The translations under genes and the position numbers were made by a program. The notes beneath the pieces were generated by a model. The model saw only the letters and a program-made list of their open reading frames with translations, was not told the DNA's origin and ran no database searches. 32,524 bases of DNA, from assembly GCA_027604005.1 (NCBI GenBank), contig JADGJT010000011.1:36532-69055 (forward strand). The letters are read 5' to 3'. This stretch comes from Dinochytrium kinnereticum (lineage: Eukaryota; Chytridiomycota; Chytridiomycetes; Chytridiales; Chytridiaceae). Below, in pieces: positions 11,522 through 21,267 of the stretch; the stretch's first letter is position 1; every line of letters begins with the position of its first letter.

Positions 11522-13214
11522 CTAGTTGATCACAACCGACCACTTGTGAGGAATCTCCCCATACTGAATCCCCATGATAGTCTCAGCAACCTTCTTGGTG
11601 AAAGGTCCAGCCTGCGCCGTCTTGTCATTCAGATCCAAAGGAATGGCCCAATCCTTCCCCTTGTAGTTGATGTTCTTGATCGGGGAGACAATAGCGGCCG
11701 TTCCAGATCCAAACATCTCCAGCAAACGTCCCTCCTCGATGGCGGTGACGACCTCAGCCATGCGGACGGGACGCTCGGAGACTTTGTACTCGCCCCAGGT
11801 CTTTGCGAGGGAGAGGACAGAGTCTCGGGTCACGCCGGGGAGAATGGTGCCATCGAGTTCGGGGGTGACGAGCTCGGTTTCGCCATTGGGGAGCTTCCAG
11901 AGGACAAAGAGATTCATGGTGCCAACTGAAAGAAGAAAGAGAATGGTGTGGAATTAGGGACGATAACAGATTTCGTTTAAAAAGACAGAAAGGGATATTG
12001 AACAGGAGGAACAAAAAGACGCCAAAACAACAAAAACAAAAGGCAAACTCACCCTCAGTCAAATAATCCTCAGGACCAAACAACCAAAGGTTCTGCTGGT
12101 AACCCTTCTTGGCAACCTCAATCTGAGGCCTGATACCGGGCGCGTAGTTTCCACCAATCTTGGCGTCTCCGGTGCCTCCGGGCCACGCTCGAACAAAGTT
12201 AGAGGTAGCGCTCAGAGACACAGCGTTGAATCCAGTCTTGTAGTAAGGCCCAACCGGGCATGTGATGACGAACATGAGTGACTTGGAGGATGCACCAACC
12301 CCTGATCCAAAAAAAATTAAAATGCAATGTTAGGGAAAGATCTATGTACAAATGAAAAGAGCTGGACGTTTTCAAATTCAACATGAGAATAGGAAAGTGC
12401 TCCATCAGTTTACCAAGCGATTCCTGAGTGGCGATAGCGGTGGGGCGGATGTAAAGCGAGTACCCGCGCTCGGCTGGGATCCAGCGCTGGTCAACCTTAA
12501 GGAGCTCCTTGATGCACTCCAAGAACTGCTCAGTGTCAAAAGCGGGTAGGGTGAGACGCTTGCATGAGCGAAGCAGCCTCGCCATGTTCATATCGGGCCT
12601 GAATAGACGGATCTTGCCAGCCTTGTCCTTGTACCTGGAGGATGCCATTAGAAAATGAGCCGAAGGAGATGTGAAGAGGGTGCCAGAATTCGTCCGAGTC
12701 AAGTTTGGAAGTGGGGATGGATGGAGGTTTCACTTACGCCTTCATGCCCTGCATGACAAAAAAAACGAAGAGCGATGCTCGTTAGACCTCCCACAAAGGT
12801 AAGAAAAAGAAACCAAATAAAACCAGTATCGAAAAGATGCCAAACCTCGAAGCACTCCAAGCCGTAATGGAAAACCGTAGCGCTGGGATCCAGACAGATC
12901 TTCTCGTAAGGATGAATGCGAGGCGCGCTCCATCCCTTGGTAGCCTTCCACTCAACCGACAGCATATGGTCCGCAAAGCTCTGCCCAAACACAAGGTCCT
13001 TGTTGGGAGGCACGACCTTCTGGGTCTTTGTAGGCGACACCTTGAGGTCCTTGAACGAGATGTCCCTCAGCGCAGCAGCATCCGAGGCAGACGCCAAGCT
13101 GCGACGGCCGATCGCGGAAGAGAGGCACTGACGACCGAGCATCGTCCCACGGGGAGCAGCAGCAGCGCCGGTCGTCGATCGCTGCCGGGAGAGGAGAGTC
13201 GCAAGCAGCCGCAT
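11522..13214 (-). CDS. BAT1: Branched-chain amino acid aminotransferase, mitochondrial
   Basis: Five exons (13214-12846, 12748-12738, 12634-12414, 12301-12053, 11925-11522) give 417 aa. The enzyme is a fold-type IV PLP transaminase that interconverts Leu, Ile and Val with their 2-oxo acids. Seen: an Arg/Ser/Ala-rich presequence (MRLLATLLSRQRSTTGAAAA), [60 protein letters not shown], the PLP lysine in AKIGGNYAPGI (about K248) and the cofactor-phosphate block EMFGSGTAAIVSPI. Exon 2 is only 11 nt long and encodes the conserved GMKA with its neighbours; leaving it out would shift the frame. The N-terminus indicates the matrix form. A cytosolic start is not evident. Confidence 0.95.
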
Positions 13215-13627
13215 CCTGGGCAGGTGAGTTGTGTGGGGGTCGAGGTGAAAAACGAGCTGGTGAATGCGATGATTTTTTGGAAATTCCGCCGTTCCCTCAA
13301 ACACGCCGGGAACGACGCGGGCGGTAAGAAAGATCATCTCGACGCGAGGCGGACTGCGCGCTTTGACACGAGGCCGCGACGCGCTGCTTCACGCGGCGAT
13401 CGGCGGGGATTATGTTATTGGCGTTGTTGGGATGCGACGTTGAGCTAAACGCTCTCCTGCTGCTCACGCAAACTATTCTAAGCAAGACCCAACTCCCCAT
13501 CACCTCGGCACTGCACCTCATGCGTCAAGCAGAGCAGGGGGAAAAGACTTTAGGTATTTAGCCTGCTCATACATCAACCGCCATAGCCATAAGGGGGTTT
13601 GAGCATCTTGGTTAAAGTCAAACACCA
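13215..13627. other. Intergenic, BAT promoter / EF-Ts 3' end
   Basis: About 410 bp with no supported gene. Open frames across it are extensions or shadows of BAT. Confidence 0.45.
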
Positions 13628-14578
13628 TCAAGCCTGCTGCCCTGACCTCGCAGCCTGTTGCCTCACCTCCTCTGCAAAATTGCCCTCCTCCTTGTGGATC
13701 CCCTCCCCGCACTCAAACCTCACAAACTCGCTAACCTTCAACCGGCACCCAGCCTTCTCCTCAGCAGCCTTCAAAACCTCTGCAACTTTCCCCCCACCAA
13801 ACAAGAAATCCTGCCCCATCAGCGCGGTTCCCTCATCTGCACCGGCAACCACTTCAATCGTCGTGGGTCCGAATCCAACAACCTGCTGAGCAATCTGCTT
13901 GGCAAGTTTGCCGAGGGCGGGGTCCTGAGCCTTACCACCCTCAATGTTCAAAGCCACCAACGCGCCGATTCTGCCCATACCCTCCTGGTACCCGTGGGCA
14001 TATCCTCCAAACAAAGTGGCATCAGAAGAGCCCTTGATCGCCCTTCTAACGCTAATCTTCTCCCTCAACTTCCCAATCCCCATCTTAACAGTCTCATCAT
14101 CCGTCCACCTCTCCGTCCCGACCTCAAAGAACATCTTTGATGGCACGCTCTTCCCTCCATTCTCCTCCGCAGAGATTGACTCTCTCACATGGGATACGAT
14201 CGCCGCAAACTCCTGGCTCCGCGCGACAAAGTCCGTCTCGCAGTTTACCTCCACCATCGTGGCCTTGGAGAAGCATGGCGACACCAGCACGCCAATCGCC
14301 CCATCCTTGGCGATGCGACTGGCAAGCTTTGAGGAGACGTTGGCTTGAGTGGAGAGGACGTGCTCGAGCGCCTTGGCGTAGTCATATTGGTGCTTCTCAA
14401 GGGCTTCCTTGACCTTGTTGAGTGGAGCCTGCGTCTCCTTTCTTAGCTTTCCGACAAGGGCGGTCTTGGATGGGCCGGAGGAGTACTGAAGGGCAAGCGT
14501 AGGCGATCGTGTCAGTGCGTTGTTAGCGCGGCAGATGCCTTGCAGCAGCGGACGTCCGGCAAGGGCTCTTTGAAGCAT
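13628..14578 (-). CDS. TSF1: Mitochondrial translation elongation factor Ts
   Basis: A single uninterrupted frame of 316 aa. EF-Ts recycles EF-Tu by exchanging GDP for GTP in the mitochondrial matrix. The N-terminus (MLQRALAGRPLLQG) looks like a targeting peptide. The UBA-like domain follows, with LVGKLRKETQAPLNKVKEAL at about residues 41-60. The core-domain signature VEVNCETDFVARSQEF includes the TDFV motif that contacts EF-Tu. A second core-like part (KLRE, KISVRRA, GYAHGYQEGMGRIGALVAL) follows, with QIAQQVVGFGPTTI and the end part, including CRLKVSEFVRFECGEGI. It is one of only two genes here without an intron. Confidence 0.95.
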   Translation of the reverse strand: MLQRALAGRPLLQGICRANNALTRSPTLALQYSSGPSKTALVGKLRKETQAPLNKVKEALEKHQYDYAKALEHVLSTQANVSSKLASRIAKDGAIGVLVSPCFSKATMVEVNCETDFVARSQEFAAIVSHVRESISAEENGGKSVPSKMFFEVGTERWTDDETVKMGIGKLREKISVRRAIKGSSDATLFGGYAHGYQEGMGRIGALVALNIEGGKAQDPALGKLAKQIAQQVVGFGPTTIEVVAGADEGTALMGQDFLFGGGKVAEVLKAAEEKAGCRLKVSEFVRFECGEGIHKEEGNFAEEVRQQAARSGQQA

Positions 14579-14934
14579 AGCGTTCCCTCAATTCGCAAAA
14601 AAGACTTTTTTCTTTTTTCTGGCAAGGCAAAGGCACGTCAACACCATACAATACAGATCCCTGAGTTTATTATCGCCAGAAAGCATTGAAGGCGAAGGAA
14701 CAGAGAAGAAGGACGGCGAGTGAACGATGAACAAAATGAACAACAGAAGAAGAAAAAACCCAGTTTGGAATGTGCGGAGAATATAATGTCGGTGGATTGG
14801 GGGATGGATGGATGTCGTCAAAAGAATCCGTGAAAAGGTGTTGCTGAATAAGAAAAGAGGGCGGGGAATCTGGAGGCAAAATCAAGTTATGCACGCGGGC
14901 CATAATATCAAATAATACAAATCTCCATCATCAT
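14579..14934. other. Intergenic, EF-Ts promoter / coiled-coil gene 3' end
   Basis: About 355 bp of mostly A/G-rich plus strand with no supported gene. It includes A runs near 14600 and 14740. Confidence 0.45.
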
Positions 14935-16998
14935 TCATCCCTTAAGAGATTCACGGGAGATGGAAGCACGAGGATTCTTCCCCGTCCACACCCCACAATC
15001 CGCCCCTGCCGTGGAAGATCCCATTATATCATGATGCACTCCATTGACAAGCTCCACCATAGTCCCATACAGTGTCGCCGGGATCTGAACAGGAGGATGC
15101 GATAGAAGCGTGTCGTCGATCGCGTCCCTCTGCTCCGTGAGCGCCTTTGAAGAGTTTGATAAAAATGCTCTCCGGTAAGTGACAACCAGTCTGGCCTTCT
15201 TCAGTAACATGTCGGCAGTCGTGTCATTGCTAAGCAATATCGTGGGGCTTTCACTTCGTCTTAGCTCAGAGGGAAGTGGAGACGATGGCGGGGAGGAGTT
15301 GGGACCCGAGGAGCGTCTCGAAACGGTACTAGTACGAGGGTTTGCGGGGTTGGTTGGTGATGTTCGGGTAGTTGTATTACGACGAGTAGATGCTGCATTG
15401 GCGGATGCGATTTGGGAGGAGAGCTTGCTTATCGACCGCTTTGTTGTTAGTCGGCCAGTTGATACAGGGGATGGTTTTAATGTGGTAGGGGAAGAGGGGG
15501 TCGGAGATGGGCTTTGTGGCGGTGGTTGTGTCATTATTGGTGGCGGGAAAAGGATTGATTCTTCGAGCTTTGGAATAACTTGAGCTACCAAAGGTAAGGA
15601 AGAGCAGCATCCATTAGATACTTTGGACTAAAAAAAGGAGATGGAAAAAGGGTTTTTTGGATCAACCCACCATTGTCAAGACCAGACACGACAACACAAT
15701 CCCTCGCAAGTGCTCGAGTACCATCATCGACAAGCTGCGTCAGGATAGCGCACACTCGCTTGTAAGTAATTTCAGCATCCACAGAGCTGCCGATATCTTC
15801 TTCCGATTCTCTTTCACCATCCGCTTGTACTTCTGGGGTCAAGCATCTAGGTGTAGGGCCCTATCAAATAAACAACATGAGCACCTAACATTTCCAAGGC
15901 TCCCAAAAAAAACCATACCTCCAACATTAGCAACCTCTCCTCAGGATCATCCAGATCACTAATGCCAAGCCGACCGCCTCCGTCAGCAGAATCACCCATC
16001 AATCCTGGCGTATTTCTCATATTTCTGACAACCATTGCAGGAACACTCCGACTCAAAAAAGCGATGCGCTTGTTCATCTGCTCCATCTTCCGAGACTGCT
16101 CTCGAATAGTGTCCTCCAACGAGGAGTTTACGGCCAGAAGTGACTCGTTTGCGATCTCTAAATCCATGATCTGAATTCGCAAAAAGTAAAGAGGCAAGAC
16201 ATTGTAAGTCGCTTGCAGAACTCCTGACTTGACGCCGTTACTATGGTACCTTTCTCACAGCTTTATCGTTGACCTGCAAGTTTCCTGAAGAATCCGATCT
16301 CCCGACCGGCTTTGGTGGTTTCCCGGCTCCATTGCTGACCCTGGATGCAGCAAAGGTCCTGTCAGATGAAGTGGATGACGAGCTGCTTATGGAGAGAGGA
16401 GACTGTGATCTCCCCAATGGTGGCATGGTGGAAGAGTTTGATGCCGCCGTAATATTGTTTTGAGCTGCAGAAGTTGACTGCGATGAGGGTATAGGTTGCG
16501 GTTGTGAGGAGGGTGCCCGTTCACGCAAGTTTGGGCTTGACGGTGCCGAAAGATTCCACGACGAAGGTATCTTGACCTGTTTGATAATGGTCAAAAAACG
16601 CCGAGCAGTGGCATCGAAGTCGAGGTTCCGATGGAACATCCAAACAATGTTTGCCGTCAAACACTGTCAACCCCCCGCCCAGCCCAGAGCACCCTCCACA
16701 CCCCATCGCATCGCCGACTCCTTTCCGTCCAGCATCGAGCAAAGCTAGCGAGTCCGTGGTGACTCCTCGCTGACCGATAGCACCCATTTGCACCACGAAT
16801 GGAACGCACCTTGATCTGAGTTGTTCGGGCCGAGATGATCCCGGCGCCCATCGGCGCAGATCCAGCAGCAGCGGTGGCAACGGCAGCGGCACCCACGCCT
16901 GCAGCTGCCGTCCCCCCACCAGCGAGGTCCTGGATGGCGATTGAGGTGCGAGGTGAGCCGCTAGATCGGTGGTTTCCGAGAGCGGCTCGAGCCATCAT
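14935..16998 (-). CDS. Unidentified coiled-coil protein with Ser/Pro-rich regions
   Basis: I do not recognise the family. Five exons (16998-16810, 16663-16250, 16170-15919, 15860-15671, 15584-14935) join in phase to 564 aa. Residues 1-63 are Ala/Gly-rich and low in complexity. Exon 2 opens with a helical stretch (about 64-90), including NLDFDATARRFLTIIKQ, then Ser/Pro-rich sequence. Exon 3 holds a clear coiled coil (about 204-240): MDLEIANESLLAVNSSLEDT, then REQ and KMEQMNKRI. After an acidic patch comes a helical part with ITYKRVCAILTQLVDDGTRA, a long Ser/Thr/Pro/Arg-rich disordered region, and a more ordered C-terminal helix (KKARLVVTYRRAFLSNSSKA). The MM start is a choice, since the frame is open further upstream. 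Composition suggests a cytoskeletal or scaffold protein, but that is only a guess. Confidence 0.7.
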
Positions 16999-17259
16999 CT
17001 CTTCAATCCTCCTCTCCAATTTCAAAAAACCCTTTTTTTTGACTTTCAGTCGCACACCTCGCTGGCCCCTGTCATTGCCGCCACAAACCTTCAGGAATCG
17101 ACACGTTGCGCCGTTGACGCGGATGTTTTTATGGCAGGCGATGGACGAGACAGCAGTGAAAAAAGGAAAGGATGCACGGCTGCGGCGCGGCGGTGGTGGT
17201 GGTGGTGGAGGTAATGATGATAATGACGCAAACATACAAAGATGCTTCAAAAAACAGGA
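16999..17259. other. Intergenic, coiled-coil gene 5' side / ARE 3' end
   Basis: About 260 bp. It contains a short GGT repeat on the plus strand (about 17190-17212) followed by ATGATGATAATG. No gene is seen. Confidence 0.4.
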
Positions 17260-19977
17260 TTATGAAATCGACAGAACATTGAACAGCCCACGCAGAGAGT
17301 AAGAGGTGAAGAACTCGGCCCAATATCCCCAATCCAGCGAGTCTCGGTGTTTGAGGTGTGTTTGTCTGGCAAAAGGCAAAGGTTACTCAGCGACCACCTC
17401 TCATTAAAGATATTGAATGCCGTACCTTATATAAAACTCGCGCGCATACAGAGTTACCAACAGACCAGTTCCTGTTGAATAATAAGGCTTTCGAAAAATG
17501 TAAGAGCACCTTACCAATCAACAGCATGGCCCAAACAAAAATGTTGGTATTTTGGGTCTGTTTGCAGGTTAATAAAAGAAGAGCTATCTTTCTGTTCTTC
17601 AAACTTAATGGAAAAATCACCTACCCTTTGCTGTGATTTGTTCAGCTGCGCAAAGATGAGACCTTAAAAGTTGCTGGTTAAAGTCGTGAAAGACGTAATG
17701 AAACTGAGCATGAATACTCACCTGGCCCACCATACATAAGTAGCAAGACCTATAGAAAAAGAATCAGAGTCCGCAGATGCTAAACACTTCTTACTGGGAA
17801 GCAGTAGCCTAAAGCGCAAGCAAGGATAAACTCATGAATGATTGCCTAAGGATAGGTAAGATATAATAAGCGTGACAAAGCCTCACCGAAACTTCAATGA
17901 CGAATATAACAGACAAGATCTTGGCTGTAGACTTCTTATACCTCGCTTCTAAAAACTTTACTGCGTCCATATATATGTATGCAAACAGCCAGTCGTAGAC
18001 AACGCCGTTCCATTTCCGGTAATACTCGCTAAAGGAATGGGAGTTCCACCAATCCCTTTCAAATAGGTATATAGGTTAGAGGCACTGAGGTCGGTATATC
18101 GCAAAGGAGTACCTGTAAAACTCTCGATCGGCAAATTGCAAAAGCTCCGCCCAAAGGTTCAGCCAGCAATGAAGGATACCAAAGAATCCAAAGACAAATA
18201 AAACCATACCTAAATTGAAATCAGGACATTTAGAACAGGACTTTGTTTTTGATCATCTTTTACAGCAAATCGAACTTTGACTTACTGGGGAACATTGAGT
18301 TCATGGCCATGATCAAAAACACCTTCAGATCATCTTGGTTCGCATGCATGGGAATTTGAACAATGGGGAAAAGGAATCTTTTGAAGAGAATATAGATATA
18401 CTAAAAGGTTTAGGGTAACTTTTCAAGATCAACCTTACGAGTATAATAAAAGTGCATTCCAGGAAATGGAAAACGACACGCGACCATCGAACGAAAGGAG
18501 TCCGCGGGTAAGATGTCCTAGGTGTGATCAGAAACGCTTTTGAAGCTTATCCTACTTGTACAATAACGTTGGGCAGAAGATAAAGTACTAAAATTTCTTA
18601 CGTTAAAAGCGATCATAAAAGTGAGCTACTCCTAATACAAACCAAGAAATGAGAAAGGCCAACACTACCGAGACGGACACCTGGTTTGGTCCCAGCCTCT
18701 GCGTCCATTTTCCAAGCCGAAGCCGAGTGTTCACGCCAAAAGCTGTGAATTTTCATCGACATTCTCGCTTGCTCACACATAATGATAAATCCAGAAGCTG
18801 TCCAAAAGTCAGATAATACAAACAATAATAAAAAAATACTGAGAATAAAGAAAGAGAAACCATACCAGGAGGAAGTTTAAACTTTAAGGTGATGTATGCT
18901 GCAGTGAGGGCAAACGTTGTTTGGTATATAATGTACAGCAGAAACTCGACTTTCTGGCTCAGTATCTTGCTGGAGTGCTTCCAAAAGTACCCGGACACTG
19001 CAAAGAAGAAGAACCCAACCCAGGCGCTAACTACTATATCCATTCGGCGGAAGGAGTTGAACATTAGACTGAAATCTATAAATTGGCCTGTTTCGTAATA
19101 GCTTTGCACGGCGAGGCTCACAAAAAGGATTGGTAGAATCGCCTATTTCAGGATAGCATAATTGAGTGAAAAGGTCGTGAGAATCGGGATATGAATACTT
19201 ACCACGAAAATGTTGTAAACCGTAGCAATATCCTTGATTTGAAGCAGCACGCTGGGAAAAGAATTAACTTATCAAGGCAAGGCCGTGAAGTATATAACAT
19301 ACTTCAACCGAGAATCTCGTGCTCTGAAGACCTTTCCCACAGGAGCCTTGTGCTCTACCGGCTTTGTCTCGACACGATGCCTGTTAGATTATGAATTATT
19401 AATGTCCGGTCACCAAAGTGAACTGCCAATGTGCCAATGTGCGATGCTGATACTTTTAAGCACGAGGGTTTCCACTCACTTTTTTTGTAACGCCTCATGG
19501 CCTTGTCGAAAGTCCTTGTCGAACTGTCGTATCTTTGCAAGACTGGTCTCATGCAGTTGATCCACTTTTGAAGGAGTCAACGTTAGGGCGATTGTTTAAA
19601 GAACTCCTACGAACCATTGTTAACAATCTGGGCAACATTCTCCCGAACATGGTCCAGGTGTTGAAGCTAGAGGCCAACGCATTAGTTTACCCTGAAGAAC
19701 CATTACGAAAAACAGAGTTTCCAAAAACATAAAGCACGAAACGCTCAAGTAAACCACTTGCCTGCTCCTTCAAGAACCTCTGCAACTCCTCCTTCTCAAC
19801 AATCAACTCATCGATTCGCCTCTGCAGCGGCATGTAGCCCGTCAGCCCTCGGTCCTTTGCATCGATTTCTTGCATTCCCGACAGCTTCGCGGGGTCGTTA
19901 GCCCCAGTCGCTGCGGCCGCAGCATCGCTGCCATTGCCGCGTCGCTGGCGAAGGCCACCATCATCAGTCTGTGACAT
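17260..19977 (-). CDS. ARE1: Sterol O-acyltransferase (ACAT/SOAT, MBOAT family)
   Basis: Eighteen exons were assembled (first 19977-19762, last 17365-17260), giving 569 aa. The enzyme esterifies sterols with acyl-CoA in the ER membrane for storage in lipid droplets. After a helical N-terminal domain come several membrane spans (e.g. ILPILFVSLAV, WVGFFFFAVSGYF). The ACAT blocks follow: FIIMCEQARMSMKIHSFWRE, HFLYFIFCPTLLYKTSYPRT, FYRDWWNSHSFSEYYRKWNG at about 408-427 with the FYxDWWN motif, and SAIIHEFILACALGY with the catalytic His at about 470. The text is closer to animal SOAT than to yeast Are proteins or DGAT1. Exon 1 ends CAG|GCAAGT, so its intron is GC-AG. Exons of 28, 32, 38, 43 and 46 nt occur. 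The weakest parts are the exon 7 donor (GTTTGT) and the last exon. Confidence 0.9.
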
Positions 19978-20331
19978 TTTCCGTTCACAAAAAAAAGTTT
20001 GTTGACTCTCCGACGCCGTTTTTGCCACCACGTCAACCCCCTGGCATGCCTGTGGGGATTCCCTTGCAGGTTATCGACAGCGCTGCAGGTCAATTGCACT
20101 GATACGTGTCGCTCATGGTATCGCAGAGCATGCTTCTGCTCCTGTGCAATGGTTTTGGAGAGCTGCGACGTGCTGCATGCCTCTCCGACCTTGAGGCGAT
20201 GCCTTCATCTTTCGCGGTATGCCGGCATCCGGAGAGAGAAGGCGAGGAACGCGTTGGCATCGCTTCAGCCATGAGGTGGATGTCGGGAACGGATTCGTCC
20301 ATCCAGATTTCTCGGTCATACAACCTTTATC
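19978..20331. promoter_or_regulatory. Divergent region between ARE and the methyltransferase
   Basis: About 350 bp separates two divergent start codons and should hold both promoters. I did not see a convincing core element. Confidence 0.4.
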
Positions 20332-21123
20332 ATGAACCCCAAGCCTTGTGAGGTCGATGTCTCCTTCGTGATGCTGGCGACGGGCGTCGACGAGCAGGAG
20401 GCTCGCGACAGGGTCAGAAAGACCATAGAGGCCGTGGAGGAAGGGCATCACGTTTATCGATGCATCGAGCGGGCCATGTTTGCGATCCCACGCATTGCTG
20501 GCCACCCCTACTACCCTGAGCTGCGGACGTCGTTTTCCAAGGATGGATTCAGATTGCTGGAGCTCGGTTGTTGTTTTGGAACAGATGCTCGAAAGATGAT
20601 CCATGATGGCCTTCCCCCTACCAACCTTGTGGTATCGGACCTTCACGATGTTTACTGGAACTTTGGCAAGTCGATCCTTTACCAAGACCAGCCTCCGGTG
20701 CAAACCATCTTTGGGGACTTCGCAGCAGAGCCTGGTGCTGACGGGATGGATTTGATAAAATCCGAGTCACTTGCCGATTCCTTTTCCGTCGTTTCAGCGC
20801 AAGCTATCCTTCATGTTCTCTCCAAGGAGCAATGCACCACGTTCCTGCACAACGCTCTCCGATGTCTTAAGCAAGATGGAACCCTCTTTGGAAGCTGTGT
20901 CGGCAACAAAGTGGCGCCTAGCGCTTGGGGAGAAACGCCTACAAAGGGAATGACAGGACGGCCGATCGCGCAGAGGTTTCTTCATTCCACGGACTCGTTG
21001 GCGGCCCTGCTGGGCGATATTGGCTTCAAGTGCATTGATGTCAGAGAGGCTGTTCGGAACGGTGCCGCCGCGCCGACCTCTGACGATGATAAGACTCACC
21101 TGGTTTTTGTTGCCACCAAATAA
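20332..21123 (+). CDS. SAM-dependent methyltransferase, class I, substrate unknown
   Basis: A single 263-aa frame without introns. Motif I is clear: LLELGCCFGTDARKM (about 75-89), the glycine-rich SAM loop in the Cys-Cys form seen in many fungal methyltransferases. VVSDLHDVYWNFG follows, with the acidic residue expected to hold the SAM ribose (D103). Later come FGDFAAEP, SVVSAQAILHVLSKEQ (motif IV/V region) and ALRCLKQDGTLFGSCVGN (post-V). The end, DDDKTHLVFVATK, fits the closing beta hairpin. Fungal proteins of this type act on small molecules, often in secondary metabolism, but nothing here names the substrate. The neighbours are not a biosynthetic cluster. The lack of introns contrasts with most genes here. 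Confidence 0.85.
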   Translation: MNPKPCEVDVSFVMLATGVDEQEARDRVRKTIEAVEEGHHVYRCIERAMFAIPRIAGHPYYPELRTSFSKDGFRLLELGCCFGTDARKMIHDGLPPTNLVVSDLHDVYWNFGKSILYQDQPPVQTIFGDFAAEPGADGMDLIKSESLADSFSVVSAQAILHVLSKEQCTTFLHNALRCLKQDGTLFGSCVGNKVAPSAWGETPTKGMTGRPIAQRFLHSTDSLAALLGDIGFKCIDVREAVRNGAAAPTSDDDKTHLVFVATK

Positions 21124-21267
21124 ACTCTATACTCACACGTCTCGAAAACAATATGTAAAAGGCGTATGCCTGGGTATATTTTAGGAGAGAAAAAATACAT
21201 GAGTTTTCCGATGAATGAGTCCTTTGAAAAGCTGCCTTCTCGGTCCCTTCCTGTTTCAAAAAAAGTT
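21124..21267. other. Convergent 3' intergenic
   Basis: Only about 145 bp separate the methyltransferase stop from the stop of the membrane-protein gene on the other strand, so the 3' untranslated regions may overlap. Confidence 0.4.

Noticed and set aside
12837..13448. 203-codon plus-strand open frame opposite BAT
   Set aside because: It is a shadow of the GC-rich BAT exon 1 and has no recognisable domain.
18638..18681. Alternative donor GTGTCC for ARE exon 7
   Set aside because: It leaves phase 1, but the next exon (FIFCPTLLY) needs phase 0. Only the later GTTTGT donor at 18642 gives HFLYFIFCPTLLY.
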